NCBI GenBank assembly: GCA_027924585.1 | Contig: BSBM01000871.1 | Span: forward strand, 186,001 to 250,000 | Direction: 5' to 3' | Source of the DNA: Larix kaempferi | Taxonomy: Eukaryota; Streptophyta; Pinopsida; Pinales; Pinaceae | Length of the DNA stretch: 64,000 bases | In this document: in pieces, positions 22,881 to 33,316 of the stretch | How positions within the stretch are numbered: position 1 is the first letter of the stretch | How the letters are laid out: the number at the start of each line of letters is the position of its first letter | Translations under genes and position numbers: made by a program | Notes under the pieces: generated by a model | Seen by the model: the letters and a program-made list of their open reading frames with translations, nothing else | Told to the model about the DNA's origin: nothing | Database searches by the model: none

Positions 22881-23720
22881 ATTTTTTAACGAGCGAAACA
22901 AAGAACTAAAGCATGCTCGACGGTATTTTCATATTTAAGGAGTCTGAAAAACCTAGAAGAAAACTCCATACACCTATCCGTGGATTTTATATCGAGCCTG
23001 GATTGATCTGTGCTCGGCGGTGTTTTCTTGCTTATAGAGTTGAAAAACTTAAACAGTCCTCTATCAACCATCTCGTGGATTTCACATTGAGCCCGAGTAG
23101 GTGAATGCTCGCTTGGTATTTTCATGTTTAGAGAGTCTGAAAACCCTAAAGATGACTCCAAAGGTCCTTTTTCGTAAAGTTAGTCTCCTTCCCCGAAAAA
23201 GTGTAAAATGATGGAAGAAGAACTCTTCTAGCACATACAAGAGTATACCTAGAGTATACCTTTTCCGTAAATTATCCACCAAGGCCCGGAAAAGGGGTAA
23301 TTCTATACCTAAGTGGATGTCAGTTCAGTTATTTTAACGAGCCCGAAAAGACAACTATGCTCGGCAAACTTTTCCTATTTAAGGAGTCTGAAAAGGGCTT
23401 AAAAGAACTCCATAGGGATCTTTTCCGTAAAGGTTTAACGACTCCGGAAAAGTAAACTCATGACCTCCTTAATGTTTTTAACGAGCTCAAAGGAGATAGG
23501 AAAATGCTCACAACTTCCTTACTTTTTTTAACGAGCTCGAAGTGAAGATGAAAGAAATGCTCGTAACCTCCTTACTGTTTTTAACGAGCTCGAAGGAAAG
23601 GTGGAAGACTGCTCGTAACCTACTTACTGTTTTTAACGAGCTCGAAGTAAAAGAAGAATGCTCGAAACCTACTTACTGTTTTTAACGAGCTCGAAGTAAA
23701 AGAAGAATGCTCGAAATGGG
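22881..23720 (-). repeat. E2 hairpin array
   Basis: Series of stem-loops. Checked perfect stems (plus coordinates): CTTTTTCG 23167-23174 with CGAAAAAG 23194-23201; CCTTTTCCG 23259-23267 with CGGAAAAGG 23287-23295; CTTTTCCG 23420-23427 with CGGAAAAG 23445-23452; CTCCTT 23465-23470 with AAGGAG 23490-23495. The part nearest the ORF (23470-23715) is a tandem array of about 48-bp units with constant loop TTTTTAACGAGCTCG and changing, weaker stems (TTACT/AGTAA and variants). Loops elsewhere carry TTTAAGGAGTCT, the complement of the E1/E3 loop AGACTCCTTAAA. Confidence 0.78.
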
Positions 23721-23732
23721 AGGAGACGAGTG

Positions 23733-26663
23733 TCAGGGACATGCGAAACTAGCTCCAAGCGCATGGAACAAAGCTATGCATAATGCAAGGAACATGAGCA
23801 AGATAAGGACACTCAGGGTGTGTCTCCTACAGGTAAAAGGTGTCAAATTGTGAGGGAAAAATGATACAGGGCTTAGCGGAAATGAGATCAGAGATGGAGG
23901 CTTATACAACGGGCTAAAAGCGTGGAAGCCGGCTTCAGGCTCATTAGCGCAAGAGGGATCATAATAGATGCATATGCAATTTGAACACAAAGATGGGATC
24001 CTTATCAGGGATGGCCAAAAATATATGAGGAAGAAAGATATGAGGCTTCTTCTCAAAGTCATGGTGAATCTAAAAAGGCTCCCGAACCTATGAGAAAAAC
24101 TCAGCATGGGCACCAGAATGGAATAAGGGTGCTGACTAGGGTGACCCATGTTAGGTAGGCTCTGCTGTCGGAATGGTGCACAATGCATAAAGAGATGGCT
24201 AACACACCAATATCCAACAGGTTCGACCCTATGGCGAATTCGGATGGCAAAAGGTTCAAATGCAACATAATAGCGGGGAATCCTAAACCTATATGCAAGG
24301 TTCCGAATATACCTGACATGGTTGCACAAGGTGTCGAAAAGGACCAGTAAGCAAGTATACATCCAACTAAGAATCCTGTCTCCAAGAAACATTAGTACCA
24401 GGATCATATCTAAAACATATGTAAAGAAAGACCCGATACAAGTCACTATGGTAGAAATACTTTCAACTTCACTATCATCAACAACAGGCATAAACAAGGC
24501 AGAGTTTTCAAATGAAGACTCGATGGTACCCAAGCCCGAGGACTTACAATCAACAAGATCAATTTCAGGATGAAGATCAAAGTTGAAAGACATGATGGAA
24601 TCTGCAGAAACAAATTCATCATCATGGGAGTTGAAAATTCTAGAAGTAGAATCAAACTCAGCAGGAACACCGATTTCCGGATCTATAGGAGAGTCCAAAT
24701 ACTCAACAGTAGGAAGATCAGAGTTTAAGGTCAAACCGGGGTTGGACATAACTGCAACTGGATCAACATCCAAATGAATGGCAGACTGTACTATGGACTC
24801 TAGGAAAACTTCATCGGAAGGAAGCATATCATCCCAGATAGAATACATATCTAAACATTCAGATGGAGGTGTCACTTGGTCAAAAGCTGGGACCAAGTCC
24901 CGAGAAGGTAAGAATGAACTCAGAGACTTCTTCTCAGTAGCAGTTGAACTCAAGGAACAATATGCCACATGAGGCGCATGTGACATAGTAGTGCCTAATG
25001 ACGAGGGATCAGACTGGTCTACAGTTGGGTAATAAGGAGGATCAACGAATGTAAGCTGGTCGATGGTGACAATGTTTTCGTTATGAGGGAAATGCATCAC
25101 ACGAAAAAGTGTAGACACCACAGCATGCATATCATAAACGTAATCACGCCCAAGGATCATATCAAAGTCCATAGGGTCCTTTAAAACCATAAAATCAACT
25201 AAGACTGTTTTTCCACCCAAGGTAACAGGTGCCTGACGGAGGAATCTGATCAGTTCACTAGGTCTTCTATCGAAGGTCAACGGACAATTAACAGCTGGAA
25301 TAACATTAGGGAAACCCAAATCTCTCCAAGCATAAGCGGATAAGATACTAACAGAAGCACCTTCATCAACAATGCATTGATCAACCGTATGGTTCCCGAT
25401 ATCAACCTTTATCTGGAAAGGTGTCGAAGAAGGAAGGCAAGGCTCGGCTAGACTATTCCAATCAAAGGAAACAATCCTAGGGCTTGGTAGGGGTTCACAT
25501 GGCACAGATGAAGTGCCCCCTTTTGCAGGAACATCCAAACTGGAAATGCAGAATACTTCAGTAGTAGGTGCATCAATCTCTGAAGGACTGATGGGATCGG
25601 TCGAAGATTGCATCGATTCAATCACTTCACTCTCCGAAGGAAGAGTGGGGTTGACCAAAGATTGCATTGGTTCAACCACTTTATCAACCAAAGGTTGATC
25701 TGACTGCAGGGAATCTATAGACAATTCAGGAACAGAGGTTCCTTCAGACATGGACCACACTCTTCGTGCCTCTGGAATGGCAAGGCATCGGTGAGTAAGG
25801 TGATCTCCCTTACAAAGTTTACAAGGGAACTTTGGTTTCCGTCCTATTGGTTTAGACTCCTTTACAACGTCAGTACTCCTAGCATGACTAGCATTGGCTG
25901 ACAGCTTGCCCCCAGCATGACTCACAGAGGCTGGTTGCTCAGAAGCAGAAGACTTTTGAACTAAGGACCACACTTTTTGCACTTCTGGAAGTACAGGGCA
26001 CAAGTAAGTAAGGTGGTCTCCCTCGCAAAACTTACAAGGGAACTTAAGCTTCTGTTTGTTGGGTTTGTCGACAATGTAAACTCCCTCAGCATGACTTGCA
26101 GTGGTTGATCTGGTATCTCCAGTATGACTCACAGGAACTGGTGACTTGTCATTAATATGACTTGCAGTGATCAATGACGTGTCCTCAACATGACTGACAG
26201 TGGTTGAAGACAAACTTTCAGTATGATTTTCAGTGACTAAAAGTTTTCTCCCAGCATGACCTCCAGAGGCTGGGTGGGTGCCCCCTGCATGATTTGCAGA
26301 GGCAGGGTGCTTGCCCCCTTGTTTTGGCATCTTCTTCCTATTCTTCCCCTGTCTATTCCTTTTAGACTGCTGGTTACTAGTATTGCTACTTTCGCCACAT
26401 GAGGTAGAAGGAGGAGGAGAAGATGTTACTGGCAAAGGAGGCACAGGGTTCTGATGCTCTTGATTTGAGGTGCTCACAAAAGAAGCGTCAAGAGCATGCA
26501 AGGCATTCGGAGTGGAAAACAACCAAACCAGCATCCCAATAGTGAATCCAGGAAGATTCAGGGTAGCCATTAAGGGAGCACCAATGTTTCCAATGAATGG
26601 AACAGCACAAGGATCCCCTGGAACAGGGGTACCTTGATTGGCACTCGCCGGAATGCTAGACAT
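23733..26663 (-). CDS. E2 capsid-less Gag/protease-like polyprotein, 976 aa, fully open
   Basis: The first ATG (26663) opens a frame without stops. Residues 1-60 end in a conserved start segment (MATLNLPGF) that in E3 precedes the capsid-type gag domain; here that domain is missing. Residues 85-115 are basic. Residues 121-191 hold seven 11-residue repeats anchored on His. Two zinc knuckles follow, C210-C213-H217-C222 and C281-C284-H288-C293. Their C-x2-C-x3-H-x4-C spacing is one residue shorter than the usual knuckle. The retropepsin-like domain has DEGAS at 433-437 and ILGRDY at 503-508. The region 540-735 is acidic and unrecognised. The C-terminus has hydrophobic stretches (738-779, 873-889, 949-970) that could be membrane segments. 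It probably binds element RNA; particle assembly would need another Gag. An env-like role for the tail is speculation. Confidence 0.8.
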   Translation of the reverse strand: MSSIPASANQGTPVPGDPCAVPFIGNIGAPLMATLNLPGFTIGMLVWLFSTPNALHALDASFVSTSNQEHQNPVPPLPVTSSPPPSTSCGESSNTSNQQSKRNRQGKNRKKMPKQGGKHPASANHAGGTHPASGGHAGRKLLVTENHTESLSSTTVSHVEDTSLITASHINDKSPVPVSHTGDTRSTTASHAEGVYIVDKPNKQKLKFPCKFCEGDHLTYLCPVLPEVQKVWSLVQKSSASEQPASVSHAGGKLSANASHARSTDVVKESKPIGRKPKFPCKLCKGDHLTHRCLAIPEARRVWSMSEGTSVPELSIDSLQSDQPLVDKVVEPMQSLVNPTLPSESEVIESMQSSTDPISPSEIDAPTTEVFCISSLDVPAKGGTSSVPCEPLPSPRIVSFDWNSLAEPCLPSSTPFQIKVDIGNHTVDQCIVDEGASVSILSAYAWRDLGFPNVIPAVNCPLTFDRRPSELIRFLRQAPVTLGGKTVLVDFMVLKDPMDFDMILGRDYVYDMHAVVSTLFRVMHFPHNENIVTIDQLTFVDPPYYPTVDQSDPSSLGTTMSHAPHVAYCSLSSTATEKKSLSSFLPSRDLVPAFDQVTPPSECLDMYSIWDDMLPSDEVFLESIVQSAIHLDVDPVAVMSNPGLTLNSDLPTVEYLDSPIDPEIGVPAEFDSTSRIFNSHDDEFVSADSIMSFNFDLHPEIDLVDCKSSGLGTIESSFENSALFMPVVDDSEVESISTIVTCIGSFFTYVLDMILVLMFLGDRILSWMYTCLLVLFDTLCNHVRYIRNLAYRFRIPRYYVAFEPFAIRIRHRVEPVGYWCVSHLFMHCAPFRQQSLPNMGHPSQHPYSILVPMLSFSHRFGSLFRFTMTLRRSLISFFLIYFWPSLIRIPSLCSNCICIYYDPSCANEPEAGFHAFSPLYKPPSLISFPLSPVSFFPHNLTPFTCRRHTLSVLILLMFLALCIALFHALGASFACP
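25870..26320 (-). repeat. 33-bp repeats encoding an 11-residue His-anchored repeat
   Basis: In the E2 protein His recurs at 125, 136, 147, 158, 169, 180 and 191, exactly 11 apart, within a loose consensus (D/G)TxxxTxSH(A/T/V)xx. Two further units (His 249 and 260) lie between the two knuckles, again 11 apart. On plus the anchor appears as CAGTATGACT or AGCATGACT every 33 bases. E1 lacks this segment. Confidence 0.8.
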
Positions 26664-28386
26664 AGTTTCTCGCCCAAATGAACAAGAAGTTCTCTAAGGC
26701 AAACTAAAACAAGTAGCACAAAGAGCACACCACTAAAAAAGGTCCTAAGTAAATCAAACCAGGCAAACAGATGCATTCCGGAGAAGAGTCTGGGATGATG
26801 AGGGCCCAGAACAGATCAACGAAGGATGAAGGACAGTTACCCGGGGTCCACAATACAATGACTAAGGGTGCAAGCGCTAGAATCACCCAACCGCCCTCCC
26901 AAAGACCTGCAAGGGATTTCCTCCCACGTCTGTCCTAGGTACAGCAGATATACCCTCCGCTGTCACCTGTGTATGAACCTAGATTCTGATACTAAGGATA
27001 CCACAACACCGAAAATTCCTGGGGGAACAGTCACCGGTCGAATCAGAAAGCGTGGGCAGGGTAGCTAAGCCCGAAACTCGAAAGAGTCCCCAATACGCAA
27101 TCCGATCCTGGCGTATGCTCGAACAGAAAGTAGGAGGGGTATTCCCACAAACTGATCTCACATTGACCTACTGCATATGCTCCCAGGCAAATTTTGAGTG
27201 AGGTGGGTTTGCCTAACGATAGTCTCACTACGATTTTTGCGCAACGTGTGATCTTGGGTGGTTTAAGGTGTTTTAAACCCAAGATCCTAACCAAGACTAG
27301 TTGGTGTAGTGTAACCTAGAAAAGAAAATGTTACTAGTAAATTTTATTAGGGTTCATTTTAAAGGTTACTTGATTACTCAAAAAGGTAGTGGGTGTGTGA
27401 GAGTGGTTATAATAGAAAAAGAGTACTGAAAATGAAATATTTACCACCAAACAAATCTTTTTCTTTTCAATGCAAGTCTTAAAATTCTGATCTAGAATGC
27501 ATGTGCAAATGCAATTTTTTAATCTTTTGAATGCAAAAAAGGTAAAAATAAAGTCTAAATGTAAAAAATTAAACTCAAAACCTAAGAATGCAGCTACTCA
27601 AGCAACTAGGTATGCAAAAGAAAACTTGTTCTTTTTGATGCAAAGCACTCTAAAATCTTTTAAGCCACTTGCAAGGTACTCTATTCAGAAGATAAATCAA
27701 AATTCTTTATGCTTTTCAAAGGTAAGAAACAAAAACTGAAACTAACCTACTATCAAAGCAAAGCAAAGAAACTTTCAGGTTCTCTTTATGAAACAGTAAA
27801 AGCTACCAAATATGACTTTCAAATTCTAATTGATGTAAGCATGCCAAACATTGGGAAAAGAGTACAAAAACTACTTTTAGACCCAAACGAAGCAAATGAC
27901 CTACGAAGAAGTATGATTTGGTAAAGTCAGGTCTGCACGTAAACAATGCAAACAAGGTCTTGAACGACAGCCAAAACACTTGAGCTTTCACTACAAAAGA
28001 AAAACTAAAAGCATAAGGGAGGACAAGAAACCAACCTAAAAGAGAAATTTCACTCAAATAGATACAAACAGGGTCAAAAAGACTCAAGAGGTTTCAAATC
28101 CAGTGGAAATGGGGCAAGCAAGTTCAATCAGACTCAAATTAGGGTATAAAACACCAAACATGTCCACAACCCCCCAACTTAAGTCAACAAACCCCAAAAC
28201 TTTCCAAACAAGCCCAAATTGATCAAAAGAGGTTCAAATCATGAATGTAGGATCAATACAAGGATGGGAGACCACTTACAGGGGTTTAACACAAACCTAA
28301 GGTCATCAGGGACCCCAAAAAATGCAGCCACAGCCCCCAGATTTGGGTCCACAACCCAAAAACTCAAAAATTTCAAACCCATATTT
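26664..28386 (-). other. E2 leader
   Basis: Untranslated leader of about 2 kb upstream of the ORF in minus orientation. A-rich on plus from 27300 to 28380, with only short chance frames. No domain seen. Confidence 0.55.
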
Positions 28387-28503
28387 TGAGCGCTACTGTG
28401 TATGAAGGAAACCAGCGCTCATAGCAGTATGGGCGCTACTGTGTATGAAGGAAACTAGCGCTCATAGTATTATGGGCGCTACTGTGTGGTACAAACAGTA
28501 GCG
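28387..28503 (-). repeat. E2 leader hairpins, 43-bp tandem units
   Basis: CGCTACTGTG recurs at 28391, 28434 and 28477 (period 43). TGAGCGCT (28387-28394) pairs with AGCGCTCA (28414-28421). The last unit pairs CGCTACTGT (28477-28485) with ACAGTAGCG (28495-28503) around a 9-base loop. Confidence 0.75.
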
Positions 28504-28703
28504 TACAAGAAAAAAAAAGTCTAAAAAACGGGGTTAAAACCCCCAAACTGGGTCCACAAAGGTTTGCAAGGGCTAGGAAGGGTCTGTAAAAAGCCCAGGA
28601 GGGTCAAACAGAGCCTACTAACTGATCCTAATCAAGAAAATGAACAAAGACCATCAAACAAGACTGAATAAATGACCTTGGATACCCCTAAGCAGTTAGG
28701 CTT

Positions 28704-28721
28704 TCTCCAGCGGAGTCGCCA
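28704..28721 (-). promoter_or_regulatory. E2 primer-binding site (putative)
   Basis: Minus strand TGGCGACTCCGCTGGAGA, three bases from the 5' LTR. Same register as in E1 and E3. The tRNA is not determined. Confidence 0.72.
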
Positions 28722-28724
28722 TTC

Positions 28725-29778
28725 TGTTGTGGGGAAAATGCACCTATAGTTCAGGGGAGAAACTACCAACTTACGGTGATAAAGATAAACTTACAAGCAT
28801 TCTGCAAGTACAACAAATAAATGAAGAGATTAGAGTTTAGAGATGTAGGCACCTTATTCAGAAGGTTGATCCTAGCTTTGCCTCCCTCGCTCTTCAATGC
28901 TTATCCACTGTCGCAATGCCCAGACCTGCAAAACAACTTGATACCTTTCTCAAACACATTTGACTACACATATAAGACTGATATTCATAATACAAGAAGA
29001 CATCAGATTATAAACAAATTGTAATCAAATCTAAGACACATTAATAGGTCATATTTGGAAAGAGAAGAACGTCTGATCTTTATTGATGAATGAAAGCAAG
29101 TACATAAAGTTATACCTTCCTTCAAGCTTGGCACTTCACGAAACCTAGATTCAAGGTCTCCTGCTTCTGTTCTCCAAAGATCCCAGCCTCGAAGCAATTG
29201 TACTAGGGTTTACCAAAACTGAAGCACAAGAGAGGGGATGAGGGTCTCCATTCCTCCAGCATAACTTTGCAATTGGGCTTGGTCCTCTCACATGACCCTT
29301 CTACCCTCCTTATATAGTCAGTGAGGAAGAGGAAAAGAAGTTATAACCGCTCAAGAGATTTCCAAACCAACTTAACTTACTCAAATTTCGCGATTTTGAC
29401 CAAAACAGGTGTGTACTCTACTCTATAGTAGACAAAGTCGCGTACATATGGCAATGGGCGCTACTTTAAAAGAGGTAAAGTCGCGTACACACGCTACTAT
29501 TATAACAGTAGAGTTGCGCTCATAGTGAAAAATGGCCAAAAACAGGCTTTTCTGCTCATTTTCAGGAGATGGTTTGGTCTGGAAAAATGTTCCTAAAGGT
29601 CATATACATCAAATGGGTCAAGAATGAGGTAATTTCAACCATTTTTAGTGTCCCAAATTACTCCTCCATCCACAAATGTCCTGTTGTGTGACTGAACTTG
29701 ATCTCAAGAAGTGTCGTCATGCGACCAAGGGAAACAAGTGTCGTCACGGACGGAGAGGTGTCATTTCAAGCTATAACA
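28725..29778 (-). repeat. E2 5' LTR
   Basis: 1054 bp, TG...CA, near-identical to 20567-21620. Drives transcription leftwards if active. Confidence 0.93.
29310..29319 (-). promoter_or_regulatory. TATA box of the E2 5' LTR
   Basis: Minus strand ACTATATAAG, about 460 bases into the LTR and preserved in the 3' LTR (21151-21160) and in the solo copy (about 32507-32516). Confidence 0.55.
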
Positions 29779-29783
29779 AATAC

Positions 29784-30290
29784 ACTCTTCACATTCATAT
29801 GGTGCACTTCCCAGTGCTTAGATGCGAAAATTGCCAAAACTAGGCGGATAGAATCCATCTTTGCAACCGGTGCAAAGGTTTCAGTGTAGTCCACACCATG
29901 AACTTGTGAGAAGCCTTTTGCAACCAACCTAGATTTGTATTTGTAGGTTGAGCCATCTACAGAAACCTTTGTGGGTTAGACCCATTTTCATTGGACTAAT
30001 TTCCTCCCATATGGAAGAGAAACTAGCTCCCATGTTGCATTTTTTTGAAGAGAACTGTACTCTTCATCCATGGCGGTTTGCGATCTCAGATCTCGGTGGG
30101 AATGATAGTATGATTTGGTATTTGAACCTATCATCAAAAAGAAAAATTTAGACAGTAAAGGATCATAATATGAAAGAGCCATACCTGCTCTTTGAAAGTC
30201 TGCTAGAGTTTTTCTTGGATTGGCAAGATTTCCAATGTTAGAACCAGCAGAACTGAGAGTCTTCCCATTTTGGTAACTGAGGGGGCTCAT
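29784..30290 (-). pseudogene. Copia RT, N-terminal half
   Basis: Minus strand: DEEYSSLQKNATWELVSLP, then after frame changes STYKYKSRLVAKGFSQVHG, DYTETFAPVAKMDSIRLVLA and HHMNVKSVF, ending at the E2 TSD. The reading resumes on the far side as LYGDMKEE (20545 leftwards), so E2 landed within an otherwise recognisable RT. The order and motifs are those of Ty1/copia RT. Confidence 0.85.
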
Positions 30291-31092
30291 CTGGATTTGA
30301 ATATGAACCTGCTATTACATGTTCATTAATGTCTGATAAAATATCAGAAATATCATAACACAAATTTTCATCATCTTCTTCTGAATCTTCTTCTTGTAGA
30401 GGAGGCAATTCAGTAGTTTCTTCCTCGACTAGTTTTAGATCTTGAAGCGGTTCTTCAAATTTGACACTTCGCTCAATGAATATATTTTTGGATATCATAT
30501 CCATGAGTTTGTATCCTTTTGATTCTTCAGCATATCTAATGAGGATGGAATCAATACTTTGTGGATATAAAGATCTAACTTCTCAATCGAAATTCTAGCC
30601 CATGGAGGCTTTTTGAATTTGAACTTTTGATCGGTGGAAGCTAAATCAGCTCCAAGAATTGGTAGATGGTTTCTTGATATCCTTTGAACCAATAGGGGTG
30701 ATATCAAAACCAAAATAACCAAAATGTGCTTGGGACTTGAACCCACGCGAATGGTAGTGTCCTCCATCTTCAATGAAACTATGAGAACATGTGCCCATGA
30801 TCGAACAGAAGTGCATATGAAGCATGCGATCAAGCAGGGTGAATGCATCACCTCCAAACACTGATTTAACCTCCAAAACATTCAATAGATCATCATTCTG
30901 CACACCAAAAAACTCATGTGAAGGAGAGGATTTAAGGACCTCTTCGGATTCTAGAGTATGATCTGGCTTATCTTGCTCAGAATTCGATAGAAGATATTGA
31001 GAACATGAGTGTTGAATCTGCAGTTTCTTCTTCATTTTGAACAAATTTATCTTGAGATATGGTTGAGGCCGAGACATATTTAGAGAGAACAC
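30238..31092 (-). pseudogene. Copia central remnant: integrase C-terminus and linker
   Basis: MISKNIFIERSVKFEEP (about 30460-30500) preceded by SILIRYAEESKGYKLMD (about 30510-30560) is the end of a copia integrase. An acidic linker follows (EEDSEEDDEN). Upstream to 31092 the frames shift repeatedly and the integrase core and the D-S-G protease motif were not found, so most of PR-IN is deleted or degraded. Part of the frame around 30650-30830 (HSRGFKSQAHFGYFGF) is not assigned. Confidence 0.65.
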
Positions 31093-31127
31093 TTAAGGAG
31101 GAATCACTAGGCTTATTCTCCAAATGT

Positions 31128-31470
31128 CTAGCATGATCCTCTTATTTCTGCTTTCCATTCTCTATCCAAATTGGTCCAGCGATCTCTTGGATGTTCAGCA
31201 GTATTAATGAGGTAGCGCATAATAGGAGACATAGCAAGACACATTTCTCCAAAGTCTTTGTCACAATCATTTAGCCAATCATTCTCCTCTTCGTAGGAGG
31301 AAAAATCTCTCGTAATACCAATACACATATAAAAGACATTGTCTCTTCAAATATGTTATCATCTTTGGTTTCCACTCATCATAGTTGAATGGAGAGAGAG
31401 GAGTAATTTCTTTCAAATCCATCGAAGAAGTTGTAATATTTGAGAGAAACCTGTAGTCACAAACAAACAA
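31128..31470 (-). pseudogene. Copia gag, N-terminal fragment
   Basis: MDLKEITPLSPFNYDEWKPKM and ITYLKRQ are the usual start of plant copia Gag (the F-x-Y-x-W-K-x-M motif). After a frameshift near 31320 the reading continues YEEENDWLNDCDKDFGEM, then INTAEHPRDRWTNL. It breaks before any knuckle. Confidence 0.72.
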
Positions 31471-31735
31471 GAACCATTAGGTCGACAACCTTCACTTTTC
31501 AAGTTGCATCACAACCTGCATAGACTATAAAGCAATCTTGAAGAGTCAAGAATCAATATCCAAGAATTGTGTGGAAACTCTTGGCTTCTGGTGTAGAGTT
31601 GGAATTAGATGCAGGTGCAGAATATGCATGCAGTGCATAATCAATATTGCAAAATCACCAGTGCATAATCACTAGTGCAAAATCACCAGTGCAGAATATG
31701 CATGCAGTGCAGAAAAGTATTCTTGTCCCTGCCAT

Positions 31736-31748
31736 GGCTCTGATACCA
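31736..31748 (-). promoter_or_regulatory. Copia primer-binding site (initiator Met tRNA)
   Basis: Minus strand TGGTATCAGAGCC, directly next to the 5' LTR; a perfect match to the common plant iMet primer site. Confidence 0.9.
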
Positions 31749-31915
31749 TGTGAAATTTAAGAACATCATATCTATGGAACAAGAGAAACCACTACAAGAG
31801 ATGCATGCAGAATAATATGTGAAAACTGTGCAAAAAGACTTGCAGCAGTGCTCTATTGAACTCAGAAGTAGAATACAATACAATACAATAACAATGACTG
31901 AATAATTCGAATTAA

Positions 31916-32987
31916 CCAAGTGTTGTGAGGGAAATACACCTATGGTTCAGGGGAGAAACTACCAACTTCAGGGATGAAAGATAGACATACAAATGTTCTG
32001 CAAGTACCACTAGTAAGCAAAGAGATTGAGGTTAGAAAGATGAGTACCTTATTAAGAAGGTTGATCCAAGCCTTCTCCTTCCTTGCTCTTCAATTCTATT
32101 CAGTGTCGCAATGCCCACACCTGCAAAACCACGTCATACCTTTCTCAAATCCATTTGACTACACATATAAGACTAATATCCATGACATAATAAGACATCA
32201 AACCATAATCAAAATGTAATCAAATCTAAGACACACATGAATAGGTCATATTTGGAAAGGGAAGAACGTCTGATCTTTATTAATGAATGAAGCAAGTACA
32301 TAAAGTTATACCTTCCTTCAAGCTTGGCACTTCATGAAAGCTAGATTCAAGGTCTCCTGCTTCTATTCTCCAAGGATCCCAACCTCTAATCAGCTATACT
32401 AGGGTTTATCAAAAACTGAGGCACAAGAGAGGGGGATAAGGGTCTCCATTCCTCCAGCATAACATTGTTATGGGCTTGGTCCCTTCTCATGGCCCTTCTA
32501 CCTTCCTTATATAGTTAATGAAGGAGAGGAAAAGTAGTTATAACCGATCAGGATGTTCCCAAACTAACTCAATTTCAACCAAAATTCAAGATTTTGACTG
32601 CTTCAGGAAAAACTCTACTTTTATGAAGCAGAGTAGAGTTTTTCAAGGGAAAAACACTACTTTTATGAAGCAGAGTAGAATTTTTAAAGGGAAAAATGCT
32701 ACTCTTGCATAGGATACCAGCGTTTTTGTGTAAAAATGGCCAAAAACAGGGTTTTCTAATGATTTTCAGGAGGTGGTTTGGTCTGGAAAAGTGTTCCTAA
32801 GGGTTATCACCATCAAATGGGCCAAGAGTGAGGTAATTTCAACCATATTCAGTGTCCCTAATGACCCTTCAATCCAAAAGTGTCATGTTTTATGACTAAA
32901 CTTAATCTCAAGAAGTGTCGTCATGCGACCAAGCAATGCAACTGTCGTCATGGATGGAGAAGTGTCATTTTAAGCTATAACACCAAG
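31916..32987 (-). mobile_element. Solo LTR of the E2 family, with TSD
   Basis: 31921-32982 (1062 bp) matches the E2 LTR (TGTTGTGAGG...GCTATAACA) with clear divergence. It is flanked by CCAAG at 31916-31920 and 32983-32987. Its U3 hairpin region differs from that of E2: GAAAAACTCTACT (32607-32619) pairs perfectly with AGTAGAGTTTTTC (32632-32644). Confidence 0.9.
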
Positions 32988-33316
32988 GAGGTCATTCGAA
33001 TAGCCTACATGGTGTAGCTGGTATGCACTAGGAGTCCTCATCATCAGATCAGTGGTAGTGTCATCAATGCACAAGTAATGATCAACCAGGTGTCAAACTG
33101 AGTCTAACTGAATGTAAGTAGGTGTAACTGACGCATGGGGCACTAATTTAGTGAAGGAGAATCCAAGGAGGGTGCATGGGGAGCTGTCTGGAGTCAGAAT
33201 AGTCAAACTAGTCTCTTTGGATGTCCATCGAAGTGTTTCAGTTAGTTAACTAGTCAATTTGTCCTCAAATCAAGGAACATATCCACAAATCAAGCAACTA
33301 ACTGAGTGTGTCACTA

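Larger units (their letters stand above)
20562..29783 (-). mobile_element. E2: young non-autonomous LTR retrotransposon, with TSD
   Basis: Occupies 20567-29778 inside the copia RT and is flanked by AATAC (20562-20566 and 29779-29783). Both LTRs are 1054 bp and differ at about 8 positions by eye. The internal 7.1 kb, read on minus, holds a 2-kb leader, one open frame of 976 codons (knuckles and protease-like), a hairpin array and a 3' region. There is no capsid fold, RT, RNase H or integrase. The low LTR divergence and the open frame suggest recent mobility driven by another element's enzymes. E1 and E3 are relatives. Confidence 0.92.

Noticed and set aside
22900-23300. Terminal inverted repeats of a DNA transposon
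   Set aside because: The inverted pairs are short, numerous and internal to E2, and lie between its LTRs; no TIR-bounded unit with its own TSD.
23733-24450. Envelope gene in E2
   Set aside because: Hydrophobic segments alone are not enough; there is no separate ORF, signal peptide or cleavage-site motif. Kept only as a low-weight finding.
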